A DNA stretch of 48,108 nucleotides from an uncultured Collinsella sp. (GTDB taxonomy: Bacteria > Actinomycetota > Coriobacteriia > Coriobacteriales > Coriobacteriaceae): positions 1-48,108 of the forward strand of contig CAUHCN010000017.1 of NCBI GenBank assembly GCA_959604825.1, in the 5' to 3' direction. Below are positions 9,055 to 18,173 of this stretch, piece by piece (position 1 is the first letter of the stretch; every line of letters begins with the position of its first letter). The notes beneath the pieces are model-generated. The model was not told the origin of the DNA. It saw nothing but the letters and a program-made list of their open reading frames with translations, and made no database searches. The position numbers were made by a program, and so were the translations under genes.

Positions 9055-10614
9055 ATGGAAACGTTGATTCTCGCCCTGCTCGCGACTCCTTTGGTGTTTT
9101 CGCTGGTCATGGCGTTTTTGCCCAAGAACACGTCCTATAACGTGTTTGCCGGTCTCAACCTGGTCTCCGTCGCAGCCGTCCTGGTGCTGTCGATTATGAC
9201 GGCCGGTGACGTCCTTATGAGCGGCGACGCCGCGAGCGCTCTTGGCCTGTGGTTTCACCTCGATTCGCTGGGCGCCATCTTTGTGCTGCTCATCGGCTTT
9301 ATCGGTTTTCTTACGGGGCTGTTCTCGCTGCCTTATGTAAAGGCCGATATCGAGGAGGGCTCCATGCCCGCCGAGCGCGCCAAGCAGTATTTTGCGCTGT
9401 TTAGCCTGTTCGTGTTCACCATGCTGCTCGCGTGCCTGTCCAACAACATGATCCTCACGTGGGCCGCCGTGGAAGCAACCACGCTTTCCACCGTGTTCCT
9501 CGTGGGTATCTACAAGAACAAGACGGCCCTCGAGGCTTCTTGGAAGTATGCGATGGTCTGCACCGCCGGCGTGGCCTTTGGCCTGTTCGGTACGCTGCTG
9601 ATCTACGCCAACGCCGCCGACGTGATTCCCAATGCCCACGAGGCCGCATTCCTGTCGTGCGTGCTGCCGTATGCCGATCAGTTCGACCCGACGCTCATGC
9701 GCCTCGCCTTTGCGTTTATCGTGATCGGTTTTGGCACCAAGGCCGGCCTGTTCCCCATGCACACTTGGCTGCCCGATGCCCACTCCCAGGCCCCGAGCCC
9801 TGTCTCGGCCCTGCTCTCGGGCGTGCTGCTTAAGTGCGCCATGCTTGTGATCATGCGCTTCTACGGCTTTACTATCCAAGCCGTGGGCGCCGAGTATCCG
9901 CAACTTTTGCTGCTGATCGTCGGCACGCTGTCCATTTTGGTGGCGGCACTTTCGATGTTTCGCCAGGACGACCTCAAGCGCCGCTTTGCGTACTCGTCTG
10001 TGGAGAACGTGGGCGTTATCGCCCTGTGCCTGGGTATCGGTGGCCCGCTGGGTATCGCCGCGGCCCTGCTGCACTGCGTGTTCCACGGCTTTACCAAGAC
10101 GCTTGCCTTCTGCGTGTCCGGCAACATCCAGCACGCCTTTGGCACGCGTAGCCTGGCCAAGATCCAGGGCGTCGTCGAGGTTGCACCCGCAACCGCCGCG
10201 CTCGCCGTCCTGGCACTGCTCGGTCTTGGTGCCTTCCCGCCCTTTGGCATGTTTATTTCCGAGTTCCTGACTTTTGTCGCCGGTGTTACCGCCGGTCCCA
10301 TGTGGCTGGTCGTCGTGGTCGCCCTCGGTCTTACCGTGGCCATCTCCGCGCTCACCCGCATCGCACTCAAGTCGGTATTCGGCCATGCGCCCCAGGGCAT
10401 GGGCAAGCATGAGGCCCCGGCGCTCATGCTTATCCCCGAAATCATCCTGGCTGTCATGATCTTGTGGTTTGGCATCGCCACCCCGCTGCCTCTCGTGCAC
10501 GGTGTGGAGACGGCGACCGGCATCGTGCTCGAGCAGAGCACCGAGGAACTTCACGCGACGCCGATGTACCGCGCTGTGTTCGGTACCGAGACCGCTCAGA
10601 GCGAGGTGGAGTAA
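9055..10614 (+). CDS. hyfF: Hydrogenase-4 membrane subunit F (antiporter-like)
   Basis: A 519-residue NuoL/M/N-type membrane protein, similar in length to E. coli HyfF (about 526). The signature FGTKAGLFPMHTWLPDAHSQ, followed by APSPVSALLSG, is near residues 223-252. It is the third antiporter-like subunit with HyfB and HyfD, so the membrane arm could translocate more ions than a Hyc-type complex. AGCTGAGGGGGTAG at the end of hyfE holds the ribosome-binding site. hyfG follows after 3 bases. Confidence 0.9.
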   Translation: METLILALLATPLVFSLVMAFLPKNTSYNVFAGLNLVSVAAVLVLSIMTAGDVLMSGDAASALGLWFHLDSLGAIFVLLIGFIGFLTGLFSLPYVKADIEEGSMPAERAKQYFALFSLFVFTMLLACLSNNMILTWAAVEATTLSTVFLVGIYKNKTALEASWKYAMVCTAGVAFGLFGTLLIYANAADVIPNAHEAAFLSCVLPYADQFDPTLMRLAFAFIVIGFGTKAGLFPMHTWLPDAHSQAPSPVSALLSGVLLKCAMLVIMRFYGFTIQAVGAEYPQLLLLIVGTLSILVAALSMFRQDDLKRRFAYSSVENVGVIALCLGIGGPLGIAAALLHCVFHGFTKTLAFCVSGNIQHAFGTRSLAKIQGVVEVAPATAALAVLALLGLGAFPPFGMFISEFLTFVAGVTAGPMWLVVVVALGLTVAISALTRIALKSVFGHAPQGMGKHEAPALMLIPEIILAVMILWFGIATPLPLVHGVETATGIVLEQSTEELHATPMYRAVFGTETAQSEVE

Positions 10615-10617
10615 CGA

Positions 10618-12390
10618 ATGATTGAAACTGAGAACAAGGTGTATGCCCGTCGCTGCGAGAGCCATGTCGAGGCCCTGCGCCGCGCCGTTCCGGGCTGCAT
10701 CGAGAAGGTCGAGTGGCAGTGCGAGGACCAGCTGACGATCACCGTCAAGCAGGATAAGCTGCCCGAGGCCGTCCACTACCTGTATTACGAGCGCTACGGC
10801 TGGATTCCCGTGATCATCGGTAACGATGAGCGCAGTCTGTGTGGCCGTTACGCCGTGTACTACGTCATCTCCATGGAGGGGGAGGATCCCGGCTGGGTGA
10901 CCGTGCGTACCGAGGTCGATCCCGCCAAGATGACGTTCCCGTCCGTGACGCCGTTCGTCCCCGCCTGCGTGTGGGGCGAGCGCGAGCTTCGCGACATGTT
11001 CGGCCTGATTCCCGAGGGCCTGCCCGACCGTCGCCGCCTGGTGCTGCCCGATGATTGGCCCAGCGGCCTGTACCCGCTGCGCAAGGACTCCATGGACTAC
11101 CGCTTCCGTCCCGCTCCCGCGAGCGACATGGAAAACTACGAGTTCTTGGCCGATACCAAGGGCAAGGAGACCACACTCGTCCCCATGGGCCCGTTGCACA
11201 TTACCTCTGACGAGCCCGGCCACTTCCGCCTGTTCGTTGAGGGCGAGACGATCGTCGATGCCGACTACCGTCTGTTCTACGTGCACCGCGGCATGGAGAA
11301 GGTCGCCGAGACGCGCCTGAACTATGACGCGGTGACGTTCCTCGCCGACCGTATCTGCGGCATCTGCGGCTGCGCCCACTCGGTGGCCTATGCCGAGGCC
11401 GTCGAGCGCGCCCAGGGCATTCATGTCCCGCCGCGCGCCCAGTACATCCGCGCCATCATGCTTGAGGTCGAGCGTCTGCACTCGCACCTGCTCAATATTG
11501 GCCTCGCATCGCACTACACCGGCTTCGACTCCGGCTTCCAGCAGTTCTTCCGCGTCCGCGAGAAGTCCATGGACCTGGCCGAGAAGCTCTCCGGTCACCG
11601 TAAGACCTACGGTCTCAACGTGATCGGCGGCGTGCGTCGCGACATTTTGGCCGAGCAGAAGCTTTCCACGCTCACGACCATCCACCAGCTGCGCTCCGAG
11701 GTTCAGGAACTCGTCGACGTCTTGCTCTCCACGCCCAACTTTATTGAGCGTACGAGTGGCATTGGCATCTTGGACCGCAAGATCGCACGCGACTTCTCGC
11801 CGGTCGGCCCGCTTATGCGTGGCTCGGGCTATGCCCGCGACGTGCGTTTTGACCATCCCTTCGACGGCTACGCCGATCCGGACGTCCAAAAGATGCACGC
11901 CGCCACGGCCGACACCTGCGATGCCTTCGGCCGTACCGCCGTTCGCATCCAGGAGGTCTACGATTCGATCGACATGATCGAGACCATGCTCGAGAACTGC
12001 CCGTCGGGCCCCATCCTCACCACGGATTGGGAGTACACCCCGCACAAGTACGCCATCGGCGCCACCGAGGCGCCGCGCGGTGAGGACGTGCACTGGGCGA
12101 TGCTCGGCAACAACCAGAAGTGCTACCGCTGGCGCGCCAAGGCCGCCACGTACAGCAACTGGCCGGTCCTGCGCTACATGTTCCGCGGCAACACCGTGGG
12201 CGACGCGGCGCTGATCGTCGGCTCGCTCGACCCGTGCTACTCCTGCACCGACCGCGTGACGGTGACCGATGTTGCCGCCAAGCGCGACCACGTGCTCGAC
12301 AAGGAGCAGTTCGAGAACGTCTGGCGCGACAAGTCGCCGCTTGCGGGCGAGGGCACCATGGCCGCTCCGCTCGATGAGGAGGCGCTCTAA
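10618..12390 (+). CDS. hyfG: Group 4 [NiFe] hydrogenase large subunit, NuoC-NuoD fusion
   Basis: This is the catalytic NiFe subunit that reduces protons to H2. The N-terminal third resembles NuoC and the rest NuoD, the same fusion as HycE/HyfG. The L1 motif RICGICGCAHS has C247 and C250. The L2 motif DPCYSCTDR has C540 and C543. A 44-residue tail follows R546 and should be removed by HycI after Ni insertion. The residue after the cut site is Val; in HycE it is Met. Length is 590 residues, slightly above E. coli HyfG. The gene sits 3 bases after hyfF and 1 base before hyfH. The hypABCDEF genes needed for its cofactor are not in the window. Confidence 0.94.
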   Translation: MIETENKVYARRCESHVEALRRAVPGCIEKVEWQCEDQLTITVKQDKLPEAVHYLYYERYGWIPVIIGNDERSLCGRYAVYYVISMEGEDPGWVTVRTEVDPAKMTFPSVTPFVPACVWGERELRDMFGLIPEGLPDRRRLVLPDDWPSGLYPLRKDSMDYRFRPAPASDMENYEFLADTKGKETTLVPMGPLHITSDEPGHFRLFVEGETIVDADYRLFYVHRGMEKVAETRLNYDAVTFLADRICGICGCAHSVAYAEAVERAQGIHVPPRAQYIRAIMLEVERLHSHLLNIGLASHYTGFDSGFQQFFRVREKSMDLAEKLSGHRKTYGLNVIGGVRRDILAEQKLSTLTTIHQLRSEVQELVDVLLSTPNFIERTSGIGILDRKIARDFSPVGPLMRGSGYARDVRFDHPFDGYADPDVQKMHAATADTCDAFGRTAVRIQEVYDSIDMIETMLENCPSGPILTTDWEYTPHKYAIGATEAPRGEDVHWAMLGNNQKCYRWRAKAATYSNWPVLRYMFRGNTVGDAALIVGSLDPCYSCTDRVTVTDVAAKRDHVLDKEQFENVWRDKSPLAGEGTMAAPLDEEAL

Positions 12391-12391
12391 T

Positions 12392-13108
12392 ATGCTGAAG
12401 CTTTGGAAGATTAACGCCAAGGCCGGCGACGCGACGGTCAAGTACCCGTTTGCGCCGTTCCCCACCAACAAGGACATGCGCGGCAAGCCCGAGCACAATG
12501 CCGAGCTCTGCATCGCCTGCGGTGCCTGCGGCGTGGCGTGCCCGGCCGATGCCATTCGCATGGACACCGACCTTGCGGCCGATACCATCACCTGGTCGAT
12601 CGACTACGGTCGCTGCATCTTTTGCGGCCGCTGCGAGGAAGCCTGCCCCATGGAGGCCATCAAGCTCACCGAGGAGTTTGAGCTGGCCGTCATGAGCAAG
12701 GACGACCTCACCAGCAAGAGCGTCTACACGCTCGAGCACTGCTCGCGCTGCGGCAAGCCGTTTGCTCCGCACAAGGAGATCGACTACGCCAAGCGCCTGC
12801 TGCAAAAGGCCGGCGGCATGGAGGCCGAGCAGGCCGCCCGTACTGTCGGTATGTGCCAGGAGTGCAAGCGCGAGCTCGACGCCCTGCGCGCCGCCTCGGC
12901 CGTAAAGACCGGCAACGCGCACGGCATGGCTGCCAACGAGACGCTTGCGTCCGGCGAGCCCCAGGGCCCCGGCATGGAGTATCTGGGTGGCCACGGCGTG
13001 AACCCGGAGTATATCGACCGCGAGCTCAACCCCGATGCGCCCGAGATTCCCGCCGGTCCTGCGCCGGTCGAGGGCATCATCATGGATTTTGATACGAAGG
13101 AGGAGTAA
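12392..13108 (+). CDS. hyfH: Hydrogenase-4 ferredoxin-like subunit H with C-terminal extension
   Basis: A 238-residue NuoI/HycF/HyfH-type protein. Two [4Fe-4S] motifs are visible: CIACGACGVACP and CIFCGRCEEACP. A further Cys pair set follows, CSRCGKPF and later CQECK, which looks like a zinc-ribbon or rubredoxin-like site. The last 70 or so residues are a hydrophilic Gly/Pro/acid-rich tail, which makes the protein longer than E. coli HyfH (about 181). ATG 12392 is preferred because GAGGAGG ends hyfG at good spacing. It carries electrons between the HyfA/HydN proteins and HyfI. Confidence 0.88.
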   Translation: MLKLWKINAKAGDATVKYPFAPFPTNKDMRGKPEHNAELCIACGACGVACPADAIRMDTDLAADTITWSIDYGRCIFCGRCEEACPMEAIKLTEEFELAVMSKDDLTSKSVYTLEHCSRCGKPFAPHKEIDYAKRLLQKAGGMEAEQAARTVGMCQECKRELDALRAASAVKTGNAHGMAANETLASGEPQGPGMEYLGGHGVNPEYIDRELNPDAPEIPAGPAPVEGIIMDFDTKEE

Positions 13109-13110
13109 CC

Positions 13111-13893
13111 ATGGCCGAACCCACGCTTTTGCCCGAGCGGCTCCAGTACCGCCCGACCAAGATCGAGCTCGACGAGAGCATCGAGAAGGCCAAGGCGACC
13201 CTTCTTAAGAAGATCAAGCGGTCGGTGTACGTCTACCGTGTTGACTGCGGCGGCTGCAACGGCTGCGAGATCGAGATCTTCGGTTCCATCACGCCCGTCT
13301 TCGACGTCGAGCGTTTTGGCATCAAGGTCGTGCCCTCGCCCCGTCACGCCGATGTGCTGCTGTATACCGGCGCCGTGACGCGCGCCATGCGCATGCCGGC
13401 GCTGCGCGCCTTTGAGGCCGCACCCGATCCCAAGATCGTGGTGTCCTATGGCGCGTGCGGCTGCACCGGCGGCATCTTCTACGACAACTACTGCGTCTGG
13501 GGCGGCACGGACAAGATTCTGCCGGTCGATGTCTACATCCCCGGTTGCCCGCCCAGCCCCGCGCAGACCGTCTACGGCTTTGCCATGGCACTTGGCCTGC
13601 TGGACCAAAAGCTCCATGCCGAGACCACGGTGGAGGCCGCTGGCGAGCAGGCCGATATCCTGCACCCCGGCGTGCCGTACAAGCTGCGTGTTGCCATTGA
13701 GCGCGAAGCTCGCGCCATGAGCGGCTACCGTTACGGCCGCGACCTGGCCAACGAGTTTATGGATACGCTCGAGGGTGCGCCCAAGGGCGATATCCGCGGT
13801 GCCATGGCGCTGCTCATCGACAAGCAGGACGATCCGCGCCGCGTTGAGGTGTACTCGGCGCTGCAGGATCTGGTGCTGGCCGGAGGTCGCTAG
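13111..13893 (+). CDS. hyfI: [NiFe] hydrogenase small subunit, NuoB-like
   Basis: A 260-residue protein carrying the [4Fe-4S] cluster nearest the NiFe site. Cluster ligands are seen as CGGCNGCE (C46, C49, C52), then GACGCTGG and IPGCPPSP. As in group 4 enzymes, no signal peptide is present, so the enzyme faces the cytoplasm. About 40 extra N-terminal residues precede the core. RBS AAGGAGGAG overlaps the end of hyfH. hycH follows directly after its stop codon. Confidence 0.92.
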   Translation: MAEPTLLPERLQYRPTKIELDESIEKAKATLLKKIKRSVYVYRVDCGGCNGCEIEIFGSITPVFDVERFGIKVVPSPRHADVLLYTGAVTRAMRMPALRAFEAAPDPKIVVSYGACGCTGGIFYDNYCVWGGTDKILPVDVYIPGCPPSPAQTVYGFAMALGLLDQKLHAETTVEAAGEQADILHPGVPYKLRVAIEREARAMSGYRYGRDLANEFMDTLEGAPKGDIRGAMALLIDKQDDPRRVEVYSALQDLVLAGGR

Positions 13894-14475
13894 ATGGAAC
13901 TCACGGACCGCTCTGGTTACTTTGCGGGCCCCGGCATGCTCGGCGGCTCCTTTGGCGATGCCTCGCGCGCAAGCGACGAGGCCGCCGAGGGCGTCGTCGA
14001 CCCATCCCTGGGCCATGCGCCCGACCAGGTGGTCTTTTACGAGCTCACGCGTAAGTTTGTGGAGACCGAGGAAGACGTTCCCCAGGAGGCCTGCGACGTG
14101 CTGTACTACACGCTCGCCGTGGGCCACCACACCGGCGTGCTCGACTGCTTTGAGCCGCGTCTGTCGGTGCCGGTAAACGTCTTCTATTCGCTCGTCGACG
14201 CGCTGCCGGAGGGGGAGGCCAAAACCAAGTTTGAGGCCATCCGCTCCTTTGGTGAGTGCCAGCTCGACAAGGCGTCGGTGCCGTCGCTGCTCGAGGCCTG
14301 CGATGCGTTGCTCGACGAGCGCGGTTTTCGCGGGTCGGCCAAGGCCGGCATCTCGGTGTTCGACGACGACTTTGGCCTGCATGCCCAGCAGGTCGCGTTT
14401 TTGATGAAGTTCCGTGATCTGGTTGAGCGCGTGCGCGATGTGTCGGGCGTGTATCTGACGGGGAGGTTGCAGTAA
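13894..14475 (+). CDS. hycH: Formate hydrogenlyase maturation protein, HycH family
   Basis: A 193-residue HycH/HyfJ-type protein. The family core is visible from about residue 48: VVFYELTRKFVETEEDVP, then a segment with YYTLAVGHHTGVLDC. HycH is needed for maturation of the E. coli hydrogenase-3 large subunit, though its chemistry is not settled. The N-terminal 45 residues are Gly/Ala-rich and not conserved in E. coli HycH, which is shorter (about 136). The ATG immediately follows the hyfI stop; the stop overlaps the hycI ATG by one base. Confidence 0.85.
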   Translation: MELTDRSGYFAGPGMLGGSFGDASRASDEAAEGVVDPSLGHAPDQVVFYELTRKFVETEEDVPQEACDVLYYTLAVGHHTGVLDCFEPRLSVPVNVFYSLVDALPEGEAKTKFEAIRSFGECQLDKASVPSLLEACDALLDERGFRGSAKAGISVFDDDFGLHAQQVAFLMKFRDLVERVRDVSGVYLTGRLQ

Positions 14476-14978
14476 TGGGTCGCGTTGTGGACGGACGTGT
14501 GAACGGAGCCCCGTTTGCGGGTATCGTGCTCACGGCGGGAAGCGTACTGCGTGCCGACGATGCCGCCGGCCCCGTGCTCTCCAAAAAGATGGAGGACGCA
14601 CCCATCGCCGGTTGGTACACCATCGACGGCGGCCAAACGCCCGAAGACGACATCATCGAGGTCAAGCGCGAGCGTCCGCCGCGCCTGGTCTTGGTCGATG
14701 CCGCCGACATGGCGCTGCCCGTCGGGTCCATCCGTTTGCTCGACAAACGCGACGTGGCCCGTAAGTCGATGTTCACCACGCATTCGCTTCCCTTGTCGAT
14801 TCTGATCGAGGAAATCGAGCAATCGTGCGATGATATCGTCTTCGTCGGGATTCAGCCGGGCGACACGGAGTTCTACAACCCCATGTCCCCGGAAGTCTTT
14901 GACGCCGTCGACGCCGTGTACGACGCCGTGGCCGCCAACGACTTTTCCCACTTTGTCCGCTTGGGGCAAGAGCAATAG
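14475..14978 (+). CDS. hycI: Hydrogenase maturation protease HycI
   Basis: A 167-residue endopeptidase that trims the C-terminal tail of the hydrogenase large subunit after nickel insertion. The three family nickel-sensing sites are present: Asp in RADDAAGP, Asp in LVDAADMALP, and His in TTHSLPLS. FVGIQPGDTEFYNPMS matches the HycI C-terminal region. RBS GGGAGG lies at 14461-14466 inside hycH. Its expected substrate is HyfG, cut after R546. Confidence 0.92.
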   Translation: MGRVVDGRVNGAPFAGIVLTAGSVLRADDAAGPVLSKKMEDAPIAGWYTIDGGQTPEDDIIEVKRERPPRLVLVDAADMALPVGSIRLLDKRDVARKSMFTTHSLPLSILIEEIEQSCDDIVFVGIQPGDTEFYNPMSPEVFDAVDAVYDAVAANDFSHFVRLGQEQ

Positions 14979-15017
14979 GAGCGCTTGTCTCTGCTGATTA
15001 GGAAAGAAGTGATTGAC

Positions 15018-15857
15018 ATGGCAGATTCCAAGGTGGAGTACCCCGCTCCCGATTGCCTGGCGCCCGCCGCGATCGAGGCCAAGACCGAGGCCGCCGGCGT
15101 GACCAAGGCCAACCTGCCGGTCGCAAAGGCCTTTCTGTTGGCAATGTTCGCCGGCGCGTTCATCGCCTTCGGCGGCCTGTTCTTTACGGTGTTCTTGAGC
15201 GATAGCACGCTCGGCTGGGGCGCTCAGCGCGTCGTGGGCGGTCTGTGCTTTTGCCTGGGCCTGGTGCTGGTGCTGGTGTGCGGCGCCGAGCTGTTTACCG
15301 GTAATTCGCTTATGGTCTGCGCGCTCAAGAGCAAAAAGATCACCTTGGCTCAGATGCTCAAGGCCTGGGTCGTCGTGTGGGTCGGCAATTTTGTCGGCGC
15401 TCTGTTCATCGTCTTTTTGGTGTACATGGCCGGCATTTACAAGCTCAACGGCGAGGCGGTTGCCAATTCCATGGTGAGCGTCGCCGCCGGCAAGGTGACG
15501 ATCGACTGGGTGACGATCTTCTTCCGTGGCATCCTGTGCAACATCTTTGTGTGCCTGGCCGTGTGGATTGGTACCGCCGGCAAGACCGTGGTCGATAAGG
15601 TTGTGGGCATTCTGCTGCCCATCGCTGCATTTGTGGCCTGCGGTTTTGAGCACTGCGTTGCCAACATGTACTTTTTGCCCATGGGTGCCGTAATGCATGC
15701 ATGCGGCTATGGTGCCAAGGTCGCTGGTGCCGATGCGCTCAACGTCGCGGGCATTGCGTTTAACCTATCCGCCGCCACGCTGGGTAACATTGTGGGCGGC
15801 GCGGTTCTGATCGCGCTCGGCTACTGGTTTATCTACGCCAAGAAGTCCGAGGCGTAA
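15018..15857 (+). CDS. focA: Formate/nitrite transporter family channel (FocA type)
   Basis: A 279-residue membrane channel of the FNT family. Signature segments are GAELFTGNSL, RGILCNIFVCLAVW and GFEHCVANMYFLPMG; the last contains the pore-region His equivalent to His209 of E. coli FocA. Six hydrophobic helices are visible. ATG 15018 is preferred because AGGAAAGAAG sits upstream; an earlier in-frame start near 14985 lacks one. As the last gene of the formate hydrogenlyase operon, it most likely imports (or balances) formate for FdhF. Confidence 0.9.
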   Translation: MADSKVEYPAPDCLAPAAIEAKTEAAGVTKANLPVAKAFLLAMFAGAFIAFGGLFFTVFLSDSTLGWGAQRVVGGLCFCLGLVLVLVCGAELFTGNSLMVCALKSKKITLAQMLKAWVVVWVGNFVGALFIVFLVYMAGIYKLNGEAVANSMVSVAAGKVTIDWVTIFFRGILCNIFVCLAVWIGTAGKTVVDKVVGILLPIAAFVACGFEHCVANMYFLPMGAVMHACGYGAKVAGADALNVAGIAFNLSAATLGNIVGGAVLIALGYWFIYAKKSEA

Positions 15858-15879
15858 GGTACCGTCTGTTTGATGTTGG

Positions 15880-15916
15880 GCCTCCCGCGGGGCGTTGCCG
15901 TGCGGGAGGCTTTTTT
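15880..15916 (+). terminator. Rho-independent terminator of the formate hydrogenlyase operon
   Basis: GCCTCCCGC (15880-15888) pairs with GCGGGAGGC (15902-15910) and is followed by TTTTTT (15911-15916). It closes the operon after focA. Confidence 0.92.
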
Positions 15917-15979
15917 GGCCTGGGGCCCGGTGCCGGGCTGTTGGCCTGTTGTGTTTGGCTGATGAAAGGGGTAATCGAG

Positions 15980-18097
15980 ATGGCATCTGCTGTGGAGCGT
16001 GACGGTTGCGCCGTGGTGACCACATGCGGGGGATGCTATGCCGATTGCGCCTTTGCGGCACGCGTTGAGGACGGCTGCGTGGTGGCCGAGTTGCCGGTGC
16101 CAGGGCACCCGTGCGCTGCGCGTGCCCTGTGCGCCCGCGGACGGCATCGCCTGGCAATGCCGTTTGACGAGCGCGACCGCATCGTGCACCCCATGCGTCG
16201 GCGAGCTGATGGCTCGGGGTTCGATGCGATTTCGTGGGACGAGGCGTTCGCGCAGATTGCGGCGCGCCTTGGGGGGATTATTGACGAGTGTGGTCCGCGT
16301 GCGCTGGGCATGACGCTCGGCGTGCCCTCGTTCGACCGCTACTGGGCATATCGCTTTATGCATGCGCTGGGCTCGCCCAACGTGTATGGTGCCGACGGTG
16401 CCTGCGAGGTAAGCCGACTTACCGGTTGGGAGCACAGCCTGGGCTACAGCCCCGCCTCCGACCTGGCACATACCGATTGCATCATGTACCTGGGGCGTTC
16501 CATTGTCGATTCGTCGACGATGGGGTCCGTTGATGCGCTCAACGATGCACGCCGGCGCGGGGCGAAGATCATCGTTGTCGACCCCCGGCGCAGCGGCTCG
16601 GCTGCGCTTGCCGACCGCTGGCTGCGCGTGCGCCCGGGCTGCGATTTGGCGTTGCTGCTGGGTATCGCACATGTGTTGATTGCCGAGGACCTGTACGATC
16701 ACGAGTTTGTTGCCCGCTATACCACAGGCTTTGACGAGCTGGCGCAGGCGGCCCGTGCTTGGACGCCCGAGTGGGCCGAGTCGATGTGCGACGTGCCGGC
16801 CGCAGAGATTGTCGCCACGGCGCGCGATCTCGCTGCCGCCGCGCCTGCCGCTGTGGTGGATGCGGGCTTTCATGGTGGCATCGGTATCGCGTATGCCAAT
16901 AGCACCCAGACCGCGCGCGCTATCTGCTTGGTCGATGTGCTGCTGGGCTGCATCGGGCATGTAGGCGGCGCGCTCAATCCGCCCACGCCGCTTGTGTTGG
17001 GCGACCTCGATCCCGCGCGCTTTGCGACGCCGCCGGTGCCTCGCGGGCCCAAGCTGGGGTCCGAGCGCTATCCACTAGTCGATCCGGTGCGCGGCCTGTG
17101 CACGACCATCGGTCAGTCGATACTGGCCGGCGATTTGCGTGGGCTCATCGTCTATGCTAGCAATCCCGGGGCAGGCTATGGCAACGCCGGAGCGTGGTTG
17201 GGTATTTTGCAGCAGCTCGACTTGCTCGTGACGATTGATATCCGCTGGTCCGAGACAGCGCGCGCTTCTGACTTCGTGCTGCCCGATGTGACGTATCTGG
17301 AGGCCGACCGCGGTGTGGGCACAGTCGTGGGTGCCAACGATTCGCGGGTGTTCTACCGCAACGCCGTGCTGCCTGTGCAGCATGACGACACACGTCCCGG
17401 TCGGGAGATTTTTGCCGGTCTGGCGCAGGCGTGCGGGGCTGGCGAGTACTTCCGGTTTACGTCTGACGACCTGGCGGCTGCCCAGGTGGCGCCTTTTGGG
17501 ATCGATCTGGACGAGCTCAAGGAGCGCGGCTGGGCCGATACGGGTGTTGCGTTGCCGTCGCGTACGGGCGAGCCGGCGATTCCCTTGGATGGCAGCAAAA
17601 TTGCGCTGGCAAGCGACGTATGGGAACGAGCCGGCCTGGGTCGTGTACCCAACTGGATCGCCCCCATGGTGGAGCCGGGCCTGGGGATGTTTCGCCTCAT
17701 TAGCGGCAACCGTCCCTTTGAGTCGCATACCTCGCGAAGGCTTGCAGCCCAAGGTGCCGCCGAGGCTGGGTCGGACCTGGATGCCGTGCAGATGAATGCC
17801 GATGCTGCCGCGCACATGGGCATCGCCGACGGCGAGATCGTCGAACTCGTGAGTGATATGGGCCGCGACCGCGTGCACGTGGAGACGACGCCTTATCTGC
17901 ATCCGGCGTGCATCTTTACGTCGGCCGCCCCCGGCGGGCGTTCGCTTGGCGCCGATGCCGGTGGCGCTCAAGCCTTGGGCGTGGGCCCGCTCGACCATAC
18001 GCCGTTGCGTTGGGACCCGTTGACGGGTGCCGCGCTCACTCAGGAAAACGCCGTTCGCGTGGAAAAGATCGTCGCGCGCGGGGATAATAGCGATTGA
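15980..18097 (+). CDS. Mo/W-bis-MGD oxidoreductase of unknown substrate
   Basis: A 705-residue molybdopterin oxidoreductase. The N-terminal [4Fe-4S] site reads CGGCYADC with a later Cys in LCARG. The bis-MGD domains are recognised by DRIVHPMRR, then SWDEAFAQIA, and a C-terminal molydopterin-dinucleotide binding domain starting near AHMGIADGEIVEL. The likely metal ligand is Cys in GADGACEVSR, as in polysulfide/thiosulfate reductases and acetylene hydratase. There is no Tat signal, and no FeS or membrane partner gene adjoins it, so it appears to be a soluble single-subunit enzyme. Start 15980 has GAAAGGGG upstream. It lies between the fhl terminator and selA. The substrate cannot be told from the sequence. 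Confidence 0.8.
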   Translation: MASAVERDGCAVVTTCGGCYADCAFAARVEDGCVVAELPVPGHPCAARALCARGRHRLAMPFDERDRIVHPMRRRADGSGFDAISWDEAFAQIAARLGGIIDECGPRALGMTLGVPSFDRYWAYRFMHALGSPNVYGADGACEVSRLTGWEHSLGYSPASDLAHTDCIMYLGRSIVDSSTMGSVDALNDARRRGAKIIVVDPRRSGSAALADRWLRVRPGCDLALLLGIAHVLIAEDLYDHEFVARYTTGFDELAQAARAWTPEWAESMCDVPAAEIVATARDLAAAAPAAVVDAGFHGGIGIAYANSTQTARAICLVDVLLGCIGHVGGALNPPTPLVLGDLDPARFATPPVPRGPKLGSERYPLVDPVRGLCTTIGQSILAGDLRGLIVYASNPGAGYGNAGAWLGILQQLDLLVTIDIRWSETARASDFVLPDVTYLEADRGVGTVVGANDSRVFYRNAVLPVQHDDTRPGREIFAGLAQACGAGEYFRFTSDDLAAAQVAPFGIDLDELKERGWADTGVALPSRTGEPAIPLDGSKIALASDVWERAGLGRVPNWIAPMVEPGLGMFRLISGNRPFESHTSRRLAAQGAAEAGSDLDAVQMNADAAAHMGIADGEIVELVSDMGRDRVHVETTPYLHPACIFTSAAPGGRSLGADAGGAQALGVGPLDHTPLRWDPLTGAALTQENAVRVEKIVARGDNSD

Positions 18098-18173
18098 TTG
18101 ACTCAGCCGATCGAATTGGCTGATGGTTTGACGTTCGAACGATTGATTCACCTATGGTTTTGAAAGGCCGCAC

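Noticed and set aside
8662..12591. Very long open frame on the minus strand across the hyf genes (and another at 3903-6476)
   Set aside because: It lies antisense to well-supported membrane and hydrogenase subunits. It has His/Gly/Arg/Asp-rich low-complexity composition and no domain. It results from high G+C.
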